A DNA stretch of 64,000 nucleotides from Sternotherus odoratus (GCA_032164245.1 JAVMKO010000001.1:19629603-19693602); one strand, 5' to 3'; counted from the stretch's first letter, positions 1-11,526 are shown. The notes: generated by a model from the sequence alone, not told the origin. Translations and numbers: made by a program.

Positions 1-468
1 CACTATCACAACATTTCATTCAACCCTGCATAGCATTTTGCCTGCAAGCAGAACTAGAGAACACTAAAAACCTGTCAGTTTTATATGGATGGAAAAATTC
101 ACAGTTTTACTTACAGAATACATAGGCTTTGGTTACACATTTACTCCAGGGTATTTTGACAGTAGCATAGACTGTGGAAAGGACCAAAATACACATAGGC
201 GTTGGATAACTTGGAGAGAGCTGGTGAGTTTATATTGGTTTAAAACTCTGGATATGGTGGTTTAACAATGCCCAGTAAGGTCCAGTATTTTTGCAGGAAC
301 ATGGTGATGTTAGCAATAGTCAAGTGACTTGAGTAGTCTGGAGACTGCAAATATTTTGGGTTTCAGCTGGCTCAAGTAGCTGAGTGGTACTCAGGTAGGT
401 GTTTTAATTGTACCCAGTCAAGTCTGGCAATAAGACAGTAGCCAGAGATTTTTTTTACACTGACACAT
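1..468. other. Unassigned AT-rich DNA
   Basis: No open frame, repeat family or signal could be recognised in this stretch. It runs up to the MITE that follows. Confidence 0.5.
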
Positions 469-780
469 AGGGTACGTCTACACTACCCGCCGGATCAGCA
501 GGTAGTGATCGATCTATCAGGGATCGATTTATCGCATCTAGTGTAGATGTGATAAATCGATCCCTGAGCACGTTCCCCATCGACTCCTATACTCCATCTC
601 CACAAGAGGTGGAAGCGGAGTCGACGGCGGAGTGGCAGCGGTCGACTCGCTGCCATGTGGATGGCCAGGTAAGTTCAACCTAAAATACGTCGACTTCAGC
701 TATGCTATTTGCATAGCTATTTGCATAGCTGAAGTTGCTTATCTTAGGTCGAACCCCCACCCCTTAGTGTAGACCTTAGA
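469..780 (-). mobile_element. Hairpin-rich hAT-type MITE
   Basis: The ends are inverted: GGGTACGTCTACACTAC at the left and TAGTGTAGACCTTAGA at the right. Inside are two fold-back segments. One spans 518-567, with arms built on GGATCGATTTATC and its complement. The other lies near 690-750, around AGCTATGCTATTTGCATAGCT. There is no coding capacity. The same family recurs in opposite orientation at 31893-32150. The GTCTACAC end is typical, from memory, of non-autonomous hAT families in turtles. No convincing 8-bp target duplication was found, so the exact ends are approximate. Confidence 0.75.
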
Positions 781-2041
781 TGTCAAGGTGATGATTATTA
801 TTCGTAGAGACCCATTGCTGGAGCAGGACCCACTTGTTCTTGAGGCTCACCAACTCACAACAACAAAATGGTCCATGACCCAAAGAACTTACCATCTAAG
901 TAATGATGTGTGTGTATAAGACCCTGAACAGAACAAAATGTCCTTAGCTATTGTGGATGTGCCAGGAGAACTAAGTAACTTCATTCTAGATCAGCTGTTT
1001 TTCAGAACTCACAAGGGTTATAAAGTATTAAATGTGTAGTTGAAACTCAGCATGACCTTTATTTATATTTTATTATAATAGCTTGTCAACTTGTCAACTA
1101 CTTGAACTAGAAAGCATGATCTGAACAAGAAAAAGTATTTTTTGTTAATGAAGAGCACAGAAACAATCAGTGCCCTTACAAGAGACAGGTGCTATAATTC
1201 ACAAATGTCAAAGCTGAACAAGAAAGAGGCAGAGGTTACAACGTGATGAAGGTTGAAAGATCTTTTTGTTGCAGAGAGGAACACATTTGACAGCAATTTA
1301 AATAAAATGATAGCAGTCTAGTAAATGCAGATAAAACAAGATACAAGGGAAAATCTATCTAAATAGAAAAGAATGTCCAAGAGGTTTAAAGCTGCAGAAT
1401 ATAAGCAAAACTCAGACAGCTGAACAGCAGTGAATAGAAAATCATGAATTAAATTAATTACAGGAGCAAATAAATACTCATGAGAAAAGAGCATGATGTA
1501 TTTAAAATAGTAGGTCTGAAACATCATCTCAACCAGAAGCCAGGTTTAGGATAAAGTAGAGCTATTCTGCTGACTCACACTTGCTGGCAGAACAAGAGAA
1601 TTTTATGAGCTCTACTCTGAAACATAAAAAGCCAAAGTTTTTCTCTGAGGACAAGAAAGAGGAGAGACAGATACAGGAGACCTTCCAGGGAGAAAAATCT
1701 AATCAGCACATTGAGAAGAGTGACAGTAAAATTTGTAAAGGCAAATCTATTTTAGGGTCTTATTGCTTTAATTAAAAATAAAAGTAAGTCACAGGAAGGG
1801 AGTGAATTTAGACAGTAATGTGTGTGTGTGTGAGAGAGAGAGACATGCTTTACTGGATTAAGGAAGCCATCCAATTACAATGTATCTTAAATGAGCTGTG
1901 ATGCTGGCAGACCAGGTGCCAGTTCATGCCAAGACCCTAGGCTTCACTGAACTCTCCCAAATACATAGCTGGAACCCAGTGTGATTCACCTGTCTGTGAA
2001 TATTATTAAAAGATATCAGAGTAATAAGAATATGGTTTCAA
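781..2041. other. Unassigned DNA with a TG/AG microsatellite
   Basis: No gene is supported. A short (TG)n tract followed by (AG)n lies at about 1820-1846. The short open frames here have no recognisable domain, no codon signature and no splice context. Confidence 0.5.
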
Positions 2042-2362
2042 GAATCAGAGAGGTAGCCGTGTTAGTCTGGAATAGCAGAGGTAACAAAGAGTCCTGTGGC
2101 ACCTTAAAGACTAACTAACGTATTGAAGCATAAGCTTTCGTGGGCTAATACCCACTTTGTCGGATGCAAGCAGTGGAAGTGTCCAGGGGCAGGTATAGAT
2201 AAGTGGGCAAGAACCAGGTAGGAGGTAACAAGGTTAGTCCAATCAGGCTGAACCAGCTTGTTATCTCAAATCAGGGTGGGTGGGGTATTCTTCTAGCAGC
2301 TGAATTGGAGGTGTGAACTCGGAGAGAGGAGAAGCTGTTTTTATAATTAGCAAGCCATTTAG
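2042..2362 (-). mobile_element. Penelope-like element 3' end (5'-truncated)
   Basis: Read on the minus strand, this is the last ~320 bp of the PLE family seen more completely at 60543-62035. It starts in the final codons after the endonuclease (an ATTAGCAAGCCATT match to the later copies). It continues through the 3' UTR and the conserved tail CATCCGAC...CCCACGAAAGCTTATGC...GTGCCACAGGACTC. It ends with the terminal AGACTAACACGGCTACC-type sequence, which only the 47975 copy shares in full. No open frame remains. The hammerhead-like segment is present, with stem II GTGGG/CCCAC intact. Confidence 0.85.
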
Positions 2363-2815
2363 GATCCAGAATATGGTTAGCGTCTAGAGTTGATGAAATG
2401 CTTGTAGGATGCTGCGTGGATTGATCTCCCTTATAACATCTGTTGCCCATGGTATAAAGTTATATTGGGTGTTTGCATTGTAATCCTCTGTAATTCCTAA
2501 CAGGAAAGAGCCATTAATTAAAGTGCTGATCCCACAGAGAAGAGGGTCCATTGAAACTAAATGAGCCATTGTGGCTCCAGGGGAGCATGCAACCCTGCCC
2601 CCTAGTGCACTGCGCGCACAGCGGCATGTCTCTGGGTGAGCAGGGAGAGTGTCTGCCTCCCCACGGAGCCAAACACTGCCCTGTGGGAGCGCAAAGCCCT
2701 GGCCCCCAGAGCACAGCACGCATGGCGGCATGGCTCCAGGGGAGGGGGGGGGGAGGTAGGGGAGGGGCCCGTGGCTTGTTGTGCCAGGAGAACGGGACCA
2801 TTTGCCCACCCCTGT
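2363..2815. other. GC-rich repeat-like block ending in a hAT-like terminus
   Basis: About 450 bp that turn GC-rich after 2570. All frames here are open only because of composition, and none shows a domain. The block ends TTTGCCCACCCCTG at about 2802-2815, the complement of CAGGGGTGGGCAAA, a common hAT terminus. No matching left end was found, so it may be a truncated hAT. Confidence 0.4.
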
Positions 2816-3224
2816 ATTAGGGTGTGCCTGGGCACACTCCGTGTGCACGCCTATGGCCAAATCCCCAATGCGTGTAAACTGGCTTAGCACCATTCAAGGT
2901 CATGTAGCAGTTCTGATTTACAGCAGCTGATGATCTAGTCCTCAAGATCATAATGCTTTTGATTTCATGAATATGAACAGCGTAAGTAGAGCACAAGCAA
3001 AGGCAATGGAGGGGTTTTATGTGGGGGACTGATAGAGCGAGGTTTAATGTTGGGCAAATCAAGCCTTCAAGGGTTCGTTTCACAATGGGTTTCACACATA
3101 GCAGTAGCAATTTGGTTCACAGGGGTTAGCATCTTCAATTTACTGGAACCTTGAAAGGGACCTTCCCACAGCTGGCCCTGTCCTATGTCTTCAGTAAATC
3201 ACAGGACTGTCTTCTTGTCTTAGG

Positions 3225-3368
3225 CAGGGGCACTGGAACAATTTTTATAGCGGGGGTGCTGAGAGGCAGCGAACCAAACTCTAAATTCTGTATATAATGG
3301 AATCCACCTCAAGGCAGGGAGAGCACGGTGCAGCAACACCCCAGCGTCCTTAGTTCCAGCACCTATTG
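3225..3368. mobile_element. Short hAT-type MITE (144 bp)
   Basis: It begins CAGGGGCACTGGAACAA and ends TTAGTTCCAGCACCTATTG, which are imperfect inverted repeats of each other. It is non-coding. The family is recalled as a common short turtle repeat with hAT-like CAGGGG ends. No clear target duplication is visible. Confidence 0.6.
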
Positions 3369-4612
3369 TCATAAATGTCTTCATGAGACATCCCTGGGCT
3401 TGTTGGATTGGGGAAGCACCACTGGGGGTGGGCTGACTGGGGGGACTTGCTAGGAGAAGGGCAAGTCACTCATACCTTTCCAGCACTGCAAATAACCTCA
3501 GCCCATTTTCTTTGCCCTTTCACGTTTATGAGAAAATGCATCACCCCTCTCACTCCACGTGCTGAGTGGGTATGAATTTCATTGCAGTGATTCTACACAG
3601 TTTTGAAATGATGATGATGCTTATGAGAAGCATTTGTAAATGCTAGGCAATGGCACAGATCTGTTCCTACCTCAGAATTCTTGGTTATCAAGACCCTGCC
3701 AAAAAAACTAGCTGCTTAGATCTTCATGGACAGAATTCCTTCTCCCAAAGCGCAAGCCTTCACCCCTTGAGCCAAGGCAGAATCTGGTTGTTAGCTGTAT
3801 AAAGTCTATGGCACACAGTTAATCAGTTCGGAGGCCACCAACAGTGTGCATACCCATGCACAAGTCAGTTAATTATAGTATTAGTGTTGTACTTTGTATG
3901 TGGTCTTTTTAAAAATCCCAGATGTCTGCTTCTGCTGGATCTCGTTTGGCAAGTTAAAATTAATAGCAGGCAGTCACTTGTGTGTGTTCATATGCTTAAC
4001 ACTCCTGTTTCACTGGAGCCTATATTGTCAGTGAACTGCTCAACCTCTCCTGGGAACTGAACGTACAATTATAGTATCTTGAACATCCACCAGTAATTTC
4101 TCTGCAAAGCTAGTCAGAATCTTAATCTTAATTAAAGGATGTCAAAATTAGACTGACAAAAACATGATATTTGCATGGTGGCGTATGGCTGAGCCACCCT
4201 ACTTGGTTCTGAAACTTTCATCCACTTTCATACTCGTTCTTGCTAGTTATCATATGGATGTTACTGCAAAATGTTTGAACATTACCTTACAGAGTGTCAG
4301 CAAACAAGGTTTATACATATACGTTGTGTCAGTATGAAAATGCTACTCGTGAAAGAATATTTTACAAACCTAAATGTCTTACATTTCTGGAAGATTATTT
4401 TCTTCTTATGTAATATATGCAAACCACTTAAAGTAACTAATAATAATGAAAACTGGTTTGGAGTCAGATCCATTTATTTTGATCAGTGCACCTTCAAGAT
4501 GGAAAATAGCATATGGTGAATAGGTTAATATTGCAATTGGGAAGCAAACATCCAGAGAACTTGTGATTTTTCCTGAGTGTTGGATTAAAATGCTCCACCA
4601 GATTTAAAGAAC
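3369..4612. other. Unassigned AT-rich DNA
   Basis: No element or gene was recognised. An 82-codon frame at 4271-4519 has no domain and no supporting context. Confidence 0.45.
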
Positions 4613-5375
4613 AGGAGTACTAGTGGCACCTTAGAGACTAACAACAGCCCACTTCATTGGATGCGTAGAATGGAACAAAGAAAGAACATGAAAAGGTGGA
4701 AGTTGCCATACTAATTCTAAGAGGCTATTTAATTAAGATGAGCTATTATCAGTAAGAGAAAAAAAACTTTTGTAGTGATAGTGAACATGGCCCATATCAG
4801 ACAGTTGACAAGAAGATGTGAGGCTACTTAACATGGGGAAATAGATTCAATTTGTGTAATGACCCAGCCATTCCCAGTCACTAGTCAAGCCTAAATTAAT
4901 AGTATCCAATTTGCAAATTAATTCCAGTTCAGCAGCTTCTGGTTGGAGTCTGTTTTTGAAGTTTTTCTGTTGTAAAATTGTCATCTTCAAGTCTGTTATT
5001 GAGTGACCAGGGAGGCTGAATTGTTCTCCTACTGGTTTTTGAATGTTATGATTCCTGATGTCAGATTTGTGTCCATTTATTCTTTTGCATAGAGACTGTC
5101 CGGTTTGGCCAATGTAACTGGCAGAGGGGCATTGCTGGCACATGATGGCATATATCACATTGGTAGATGTGCAGGTGAATGAGCCCCTGATGGCATGGCT
5201 GATGTAATTAGCTCCTATGATGGTGTCACTTGAATAAATATGTGAATAGAGTTGGCATCGGGCTTTGTTGCAAGGATAGGTTCCCGGGTTGGTGCATAGT
5301 TGCTGGTGAGTATTTGTGTCAGGTTGGGGGGCTGTCTGTAAGCGAGGACTGGTCTGTCTCCCAAGAGGAAATATC
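4613..5375 (-). mobile_element. Penelope-like element fragment, second subfamily
   Basis: This is a minus-strand PLE 3' part, from the linker before the endonuclease to the tail. It is clearly related to the copy at 60.5-62 kb but distinct in its 3' UTR. The tail (GTGGCACCTTAGAGACTAAC near 4625) is shortened. The segment that holds the hammerhead-like fold in the other tails is missing between GACTAACAA and CCCACTTCATTGGATG, leaving only its outer strand. A frameshift near 5285 separates the linker from the endonuclease frame. Confidence 0.85.
4847..5158 (-). pseudogene. PLE GIY-YIG endonuclease domain (fragment)
   Basis: The open frame runs 103 codons from the first Met, and the same frame continues open upstream to about 5285. 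Visible motifs are IYAIMCQQC (the GIY strand), SYIGQTGQS (the YIG strand) and a KRINGHKSDIRN helix carrying the Arg/His region. A conserved PVGEQF...PGHS segment carries the Glu, followed by an ELELICKLDTINLGL tail. In the upstream zinc-binding-like linker CNKARCQLYSH, one expected Cys is replaced by Tyr. The first Arg of the helix (LRKR in the 61-kb copy) is Cys here. In PLEs this domain nicks the target for primed reverse transcription. The reverse transcriptase is absent, so the fragment is dead. Confidence 0.85.
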
Positions 5376-6214
5376 TAGTGCCTGATTTTGATTTCCTTTA
5401 TTGGTATAAATCAGAAGCAACTCCACTAAAGTCAATGAAATCCCACTGATTTCAAGTGGTGTGAGATCAGAATTGGGCCCCTCATGTCTAGTGTATCTGT
5501 CTATAGCTACATACGGGTTTTATATAGCTCCTGTTACCTTAATCAAGTAATTCACATCAAAGAGCACAAACCTCCAGGAGGTTGTACTTCTTGTTCCATT
5601 CCTCAAAAGAAGAGTGTGACTCTATGGGAGGGGGATTTTGTTGTTGTCTAGCGCATCATTTCTGAGAGAAGGTTTCCTCATAAAGTTGGTTTTGGTTCTT
5701 TTATAGCTTGATCTGAACCTAATCAGGCCTAAGCTCACAATAAATTCCACAGGTGGGCCATTCCCAGTGCCTGATAAACTGGACCTGCATTTATGTGTTG
5801 CTCCAAGGAGTTCAGTTCTCTTGGCGAACTGTGGAGGTGACATGCTCTCCTGGGCAACTAGGTACCAGTCCATGAATTGCCTTGTAGTTTCAGGCCTTGA
5901 CTTTGAACTCTGTCTTGAAAAATACAGGAAAGCAGTGAAACTTGTGAATCACCGGCCTGCTATGGGTGTTTGTGGCACATGGCTGCATGTACCAGCTTCA
6001 GTTTCTTTGTATCAGTTCCATCCAACCCCTAAAAAGGGTAAGTTCCAATAGTCCAACCTGGCAGGTTGTCCCACCAAGGCAGGTTTTGGAACAGGACTGT
6101 GGATCCTTGTTAGATATTTCACCTCAGGTTTCAGTTCAATTAACATCTGCACCAGCCAGAAATATCTGTAAATAAAGATGCCTTGGGAGCCATTCTGATT
6201 GTTGATGGAAATTA
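5376..6214. other. Unassigned DNA with an old dispersed repeat
   Basis: Around 5395-5480 is a degenerate TGGTATAAATCAGAAGCAAC-type segment of an old amniote repeat that recurs at about 7040, 8330, 28270, 34560, 38340 and 46600. The rest carries no recognisable gene. Open frames at 5767-6051 and 5622-5873 overlap on opposite strands and have no domain. Confidence 0.4.
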
Positions 6215-6949
6215 AGGGGTTGGCTACTCTAGCAAGTTAGAGCGCATTAAAGCAGCCCTGGGGCCCTAACTCCCAACCTGTCCACATTGGCAAGGCACTT
6301 AGAGCGCCTGGACTCTGCAGCTGGAGTGCTCCTGGTAATCCACCTGCAGGAGAAGCATAATGCTTGCTGTGCCCCAGCTGAAACACCCGGGCGTCAATGT
6401 GAACGAGCTGTTTCACTGACCTCTGGAAACATTCCATAATCTCCTAAAGTCAAGTGGCCACTCTCCTCATTGATTTGAACTCGTCTGCAGGCATGTGGAT
6501 ATCCCCTTTCAAAGCTCCATTTCTGACATCCGGCTGCTTATCTGCTCTGGGACAAAGTGACCATTACTGTGGAATGCTGCTGTGAGTGAGTGAGAGAGAG
6601 GCAGGGAGAAGGAAGGGAGTCTGCTGCTGTCTGAACTTACAAGAAAGCATGTGACACATTCTCAGCACTCCAAAAACCCACTCTTTCTCCCCCCCCCACA
6701 TACACACAACACACTACCTGTCACACTCCTCCCCTCCCCCCACATTTGAAAAGCATCTTGCAACCACTTGCATGCTGGGATAGCTACCATAATGCACTGC
6801 TCTCTGTGGTGTTGCAAGAGCTACTAAGGTGGTCATGCCCCTGCACTTGAATCCGACAGTGTAAACACAGGGCAGCGTTTTCCCTGCTGCGGTCTCCAAA
6901 GGCTGGTTCAACTCCCAGCACTCTACATCTGCTAGTGTAGCCATGCCCT
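6215..6949. mobile_element. 735-bp non-autonomous hAT element
   Basis: The left end AGGGGTTGGCTACTCTAGC and the right end GCTAGTGTAGCCATGCCCT form imperfect inverted repeats. Between them are a purine-rich tract (about 6585-6620), a C-rich/CA tract (about 6685-6735), and blocks of the GTTAGAGCGC type that I recall from turtle repeats. No transposase frame is present. A clean 8-bp target duplication is not visible, so the superfamily call rests on end type and recall. Confidence 0.65.
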
Positions 6950-7410
6950 TTGAAGAGACATCTGGAAGCTGCAAGGTATTATATATGCTATTATATTTGA
7001 GGCAGACATAATGCTTCCATCGCAGATTACACTTCTGGGGCCTGATTCTTCCCTCTTTTATACTGGTGCAATTTATTAATCATTCCATTAAAATCATTGG
7101 AGTTACACCAGCATGGACCAGTGTCAGTGAGAGTAGATGTAGGATCCTATTTTTTCAGGGCCAAGTCATTAAAATTAACCCATGGCCCAAATAGCAGTGG
7201 TGCAAAGGTACCAGTTGAAAAGAATTCTCTCTCAAACTGCATAGCAGCTAGGAAGTCCCTTCACAACTGCTTCTGCTGCCCTCAGAGTCCAGTAGCTCCA
7301 CCTATTGCCTGTGGCCCCAGCATGGAGTACACCACTGGGCCCATCTCACATCAACCTGCCATGCACAGCCATCCAGGGTACTTTGGTGGAACTGGATGCC
7401 ACGCTCAGGG

Positions 7411-7795
7411 TATGTACATAAGAATGGCCATATTGAGTCAAACCAAAGATCCACCTAGCTCAGTATCGTGTCTTCTGACAGTGGCCAATGTCAGGTGCCC
7501 CTGAGACAATGAACAGAGCAAGTGATCATCAAGTGATCCATTCCCCGTAGCTCATTCCCAGCCTCTGGCATACAGAGACTAGGGGCACCATCCCTGCCCA
7601 TCCTGGCTAATAGCCATTGATGGACCTATCCTCCATGAATTTATCTAGTTCTCCTTTGAATCCTGTTATAGTCTTGGCCTTCATAACGCCAACCTCTGGC
7701 AAAGAGGTCCACAGGTTGACTGTGTGTTGTGTGACTAAATACTTCCTTTGGTTTATTTTAAACCTGCTGCCTACTGCTCTCATTTGGTGACGTCT
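7411..7795 (-). mobile_element. CR1 LINE 3' region (5'-truncated)
   Basis: On the minus strand this matches the CR1 3' segment. It has the CCTGTGGACCTCTTTGCCAGAG block, then the AACTAGATAAATTCATGGAGG and TCCATCAATGGCTATTAGCC blocks, ending near 7411 with TATGGCCATTCTTATG. The reverse transcriptase coding part is absent, the usual 5' truncation of CR1. An old amniote repeat segment precedes it at about 7038-7170. Confidence 0.8.
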
Positions 7796-8371
7796 ACATC
7801 ACTTGCAGCCCCTGTCCAATCCTGCCCCTTGCACAGTGGATCTACACAGATACTGCTGTCTATGGTGCCTTCTGCACTAAGAGAGATTTTGGGGCTTCAA
7901 CAAGGAACCACTTTAGTTTAGTTCTGTACACACCCAAAATATTGATCAATACCATCTCTGAAATGCACTAGTTTTGACTGGAGATTGTATATTTAAAAAT
8001 TTTGCCTGGTTAGCTTAGATGAAGGGGACCCTATAGAAGATGAAAAGATATACAGGCAAACCAGAATTGCCAAGTTTATTCAATATATCCAGTGCCCTAT
8101 TCAAGTGTTGATGTTCTATTGATCCCTTCGAAATAGACCCTGTTGAGCCAGAAGTGATGCCTGATTTGTTTCTCTTTAATATTCAGTTTATTTGGACAGA
8201 AATACCGTATAAGCTTTGTCAAAATGATACAGCGAGCTGTACACATTCATACTGTGATTCAAGAGTGTTCAGTTCTAAAGTACCCTTGTTATCATATATT
8301 TTATGCTGATAGTGAGTGGGCCAAGTTCTGCTCTCAAAGTGGTGTAAATTTGGAGTAACTATTCCGTTGAA

Positions 8372-8460
8372 GTAACAAAGAGTCCTGTGGCACCTTAAAG
8401 ACTAATTAAAGTATTGAAGCATAAGCTTTAATGGGCTAATACCCACTTCGTCGGATGCAA
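8372..8460 (-). mobile_element. Penelope-like element tail fragment (89 bp)
   Basis: Only the core of the PLE tail is present, from CATCCGACGAAGTGGG to GGACTCTTTGTTAC on the minus strand. It lies inside an older repeat (TGTAAATTTGGAGTAACT on the left, TTTACACCTCCGTAACTAG on the right). Stem II of the hammerhead-like fold is GTGGG/CCCAT, which still pairs through one wobble, but the GAAA box reads TAAA. Confidence 0.8.
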
Positions 8461-9382
8461 TTTGAATTTACACCTCCGTAACTAGTAGGGTTTGGCGTAG
8501 TGAGTCTAAAACTAAGTTTTGGAAAAAGAGTAAATCTCCCAGAGTTTGAATATCTGGGGGAGACGAATGGAAAAAAGAACCACAAATGCAACATTATTTG
8601 CTGTAATTTGCTATTTTAGCTAGCGCCACCAAAACATCTCCCTAATGGCAGTTGCTTGAACATGGCATGAGAAAAACTTGGGAAATGACACATTTCCCTG
8701 GTGCAATTTAACTGTCGTTTGAACAAAGTGGTTATATTAGCTTTAATCTGCTCTGTAAATTTTCCCTTGTTTGTGTGTGTGTTACAGTGAAGATGTTCCT
8801 TAGACATTCTACATGCGGTTGGGAGGCTCAGGTACATTTTACATGCTCCAATACAGACTGGGAGCTTTAGATACGTATTTTAACTAATTTTTAAAGAACA
8901 TGTGCAAGTTTGAAATTTTAGATATATAGGGCCAGATTCTCCAGCCTGCCAAGGCTATTTTGTGCCAGTTGTAGTTATGCAGCACAAATCAGCCTGAAAA
9001 GGGCGAAAAGTAGCAGATGAAGAATGCCCTTTGTGAGGGGAACTGTCTACTAGCTTTCATCTCCTATACCAGCTGCACCACACCCCCAGCATAAGGACAG
9101 GGAAGGGAATGGCAGGGAATTTGATTGGTAGGGCATGGAGGGGATGGGCATATAATTTGCTTCACTGACATAAGAAATTCCTGGGAACTGGAACATTATA
9201 TGAAAAATTGGGACATAAAACTCACTTTAGAGATACAAGTCAGAAAAGGGAGCAGTTGGGATTTGGAATAGAATAGTGTCTGTGAGATTTGCAGTAGTGC
9301 ATTTGAATGTTTCAAGTCTTTAGCCATGTTTTTGTATCAACATTCAGGTGTGTCTGATGTAAAAACAGGAGTGTATTTGATA
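8461..9382. other. Unassigned AT-rich DNA
   Basis: No gene or clear repeat was recognised. A GGGCCAGATTCTCC motif at about 8930 belongs to the old dispersed amniote repeat. Confidence 0.4.
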
Positions 9383-9390
9383 CTCCACAG

Positions 9391-9890
9391 CAGGGCCGGC
9401 GACAGGGGGGTACTACGGGTAGAGCTGTACTGGGCCCCGGACTTTAGGGGGCCCCTGGTACACAGCACTACCCGTAGTCATCCCCCCTTGTCACCGGCCT
9501 TGAGAGTGGGGAAGGGGCGGGGAGGCGGCGCGGCTCTCCTCCGGACGAGCACGCGTGTCCCCGGCAGGAGCAGTGAGCCCGGCCGGCAACAGCGGCGCAG
9601 TCCAGGGGAGAAAGTGCGCGCGGGGGGGGGAGAGCAGCAAGGGCGGCTCGTGCTCCCGCCGGACCCCGCGCTGCCGCCAGCCGCTGTCAGCTGGGGGGGG
9701 AGCGCCGGCTGGGCTGGGGGGGGGCCCTGGCTGGGCTTCCCCCCCCAGCCACTGTCAGCTGGGGGGGGGGCCGGCTGGGCTGGGGGCCCCCCCGGCCGCT
9801 GTCAGCTGGGGGGGGGGGAAGTGCCAGCGGGGCTTGGGGGGGGCCCAAACGATCAGAGTAGGGGGCCCCCAAAATTCTGTCGCGGCCCTG
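9391..9890. mobile_element. 500-bp non-autonomous hAT with 8-bp target duplication
   Basis: The ends are CAGGGCCGGCGACAG and TGTCGCGGCCCTG, inverted repeats of each other. The element is flanked on both sides by the identical octamer CTCCACAG (9383-9390 and 9891-9898), the signature of hAT transposition. The interior is strongly GC-rich. It holds three degenerate GCTGTCAGCTGGGGG units (about 9680-9825) and an inner inverted pair around TACTACGGGTAGAGCTGTAC and its complement (9411-9480). Long open frames cross the boundary into flanking DNA and are composition artefacts, so no protein is proposed. Confidence 0.9.
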
Positions 9891-9966
9891 CTCCACAGGT
9901 CTTTTCAAATGGAACACAGCTTGCCAATAGCAAACTCTTCTTTTAAAAGTGAGAGCTTAGTGGATG

Positions 9967-10984
9967 TAGGCTTGCCAACTTTCTGACTGCAGAAAACTCA
10001 ATACCCTTGCCCCGTCCCTACCCCACCCCTTTCCTGAGACCCTGCCGCTTCTCCAAGTCCCCTTCCCTGCTTCTTACCTCTCCCCTCCCTCCCTCCCTCT
10101 CCCCCACCCTCGCTTACTCACTCATTTTCACTGGTTGGGGAAAGAGGCTGGGGTGTGGAAGGGGGTGAAAGCTCTGGGGTGGGGCTGGGAATGCAGGAGG
10201 GAGCTTTGGCGGGGGGGGGTGGCGTGGAGCCAAGGGGCTTAGAGTGTGGGAGAAGGCTTCAGGCTGGGGCAGGAGGTTGAGATGCAGGACGGGTTGAGGG
10301 CTCTGGATGGAGGTGCAGACTCTGGGTTGGGGTGAGAAAGAGGGGTTCATAGCGTGGGGGGGGGTCTGGGCTGGAGCAGGGGATTGGGTGTGTGAGGGCT
10401 CCAGCTGGGAGTGTGGGTTCTGGCATGGTGCCAGAGATGACAGGGTTAGGGTGCAGTAATGAGTGTGGGGTGTAAGCTCTGGGATGGAGTTTGGGTGCAG
10501 GAGTGGGCTGGGGTAGGGGTGTGGGAAGGGGTGAGGGCTCCAGCTGGGGGTATGGGCTCTGGGGTAGGCCCCAAGGATGTGGCATTTGGGGTGCTGAAGA
10601 GGGCTTCAGGGTGGGGCTATGCAGTTTGGAATGCAGGAGTGGGTGCGAGGTGTGGTCTCTGGGAGGAGTTAGGGTGCTGGAGGGGGCTCAGGATTCAGGT
10701 AGGAGGTTGGGGTGCCAGAGGGGGTTCAGAGTGCGCCACGCCCACAGCTTCCATTGGCTGTGGTTCCCAGCCAATGGGAGCTGTGGAGCCGGCACTCAAG
10801 GCGAGGGCAGCATGTGGAGCTTTCTTGGCTGCCTCTGCACCTACGGGCCACAGAGACATGCTGGCTGCTTCTAGGGAGCCTGCCTTAGCCCTGCTTCACT
10901 GCCGACCAGGCTTTTAACAGCCGGGTCAGTGCTGCTGACCGGAGTCACCAGGTTTCCTTTTAGACTCTGCCTGGCAAAGCCCAA
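9967..10984. mobile_element. GC-rich ~1-kb non-autonomous DNA element
   Basis: The left end TAGGCTTGCCAACTTTC and the right end CTGGCAAAGCCCA are inverted relatives. A C-rich segment (10010-10110) is followed by about 600 bp of degenerate minisatellite built on GGGCTC(T/C)GGG and GGGGTGCAGGAG phrases (about 10130-10720). Next comes a compact palindromic TTCCATTGGCTG...CAGCCAATGGGAG segment (10748-10782). Then GGTCAGTGCTGCTGACC lies near the right end. Frames on both strands are open over long distances through repetition only. I recall this composition from turtle genomes. The superfamily is not settled. Confidence 0.65.
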
Positions 10985-11263
10985 CATGAATGTAGTATGT
11001 GGGGCACAAATATTAACGTTGAAATATTGTGAAATTTTCTAAAATTCAAGAAATTGTATCTATTATTACAAAATTTATGGGGAGGGGGTGGAGAGAACAC
11101 AGCACATCTCTTTTTCAGGGCTTGATCTAAAACACTTTGAAACCAAGACCAATCTTTCTATTGCTTTTAATGGGCTCTGGAGCAGGTTCTTAGTTTTTTC
11201 CCTCCTTAGTTTTCTCCCATTATTTCTAATGTGCTGCACCATAGGATATACCCATGTTTATTA

Positions 11264-11526
11264 AGATCGTGTCTACATGGGAAAGATTTACCCATATAAC
11301 CAATTTAGTTGAACCAATTCAAATCCTTATGTGGATACCCTTATTTCAGTATGAGTGGCTTACTTTGATTTAGTGTAATCCTGTTCTGAATCTACTTAAA
11401 TTAAATGAAGAAAAATTGTGAAACTGAAATAAGTGTATCTACACAATTGTTTGCACAGATTTAACCAAACTGGAGTGAATTCAATCTTTAGGTAAACTGG
11501 TGCAAATTTCCTGCGTAGACAAGGCC
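11264..11526. mobile_element. hAT-type MITE (~260 bp)
   Basis: The left end AGATCGTGTCTACATGGGAAA is mirrored by TTTCCTGCGTAGACAAGGCC at the right end. The interior is AT-rich and non-coding. The GTCTAC end places it with the other GTCTAC-ended MITEs of this window. Confidence 0.7.

Noticed and set aside
9326..9946. 206-codon plus frame and overlapping 143-codon frame
   Set aside because: They cross the hAT at 9391-9890 and its flanks; open only because of G-rich, stop-poor sequence.
10114..10917. Several 78-152 codon frames on both strands
   Set aside because: All lie in a degenerate minisatellite; translations are low-complexity and differ only by phase.
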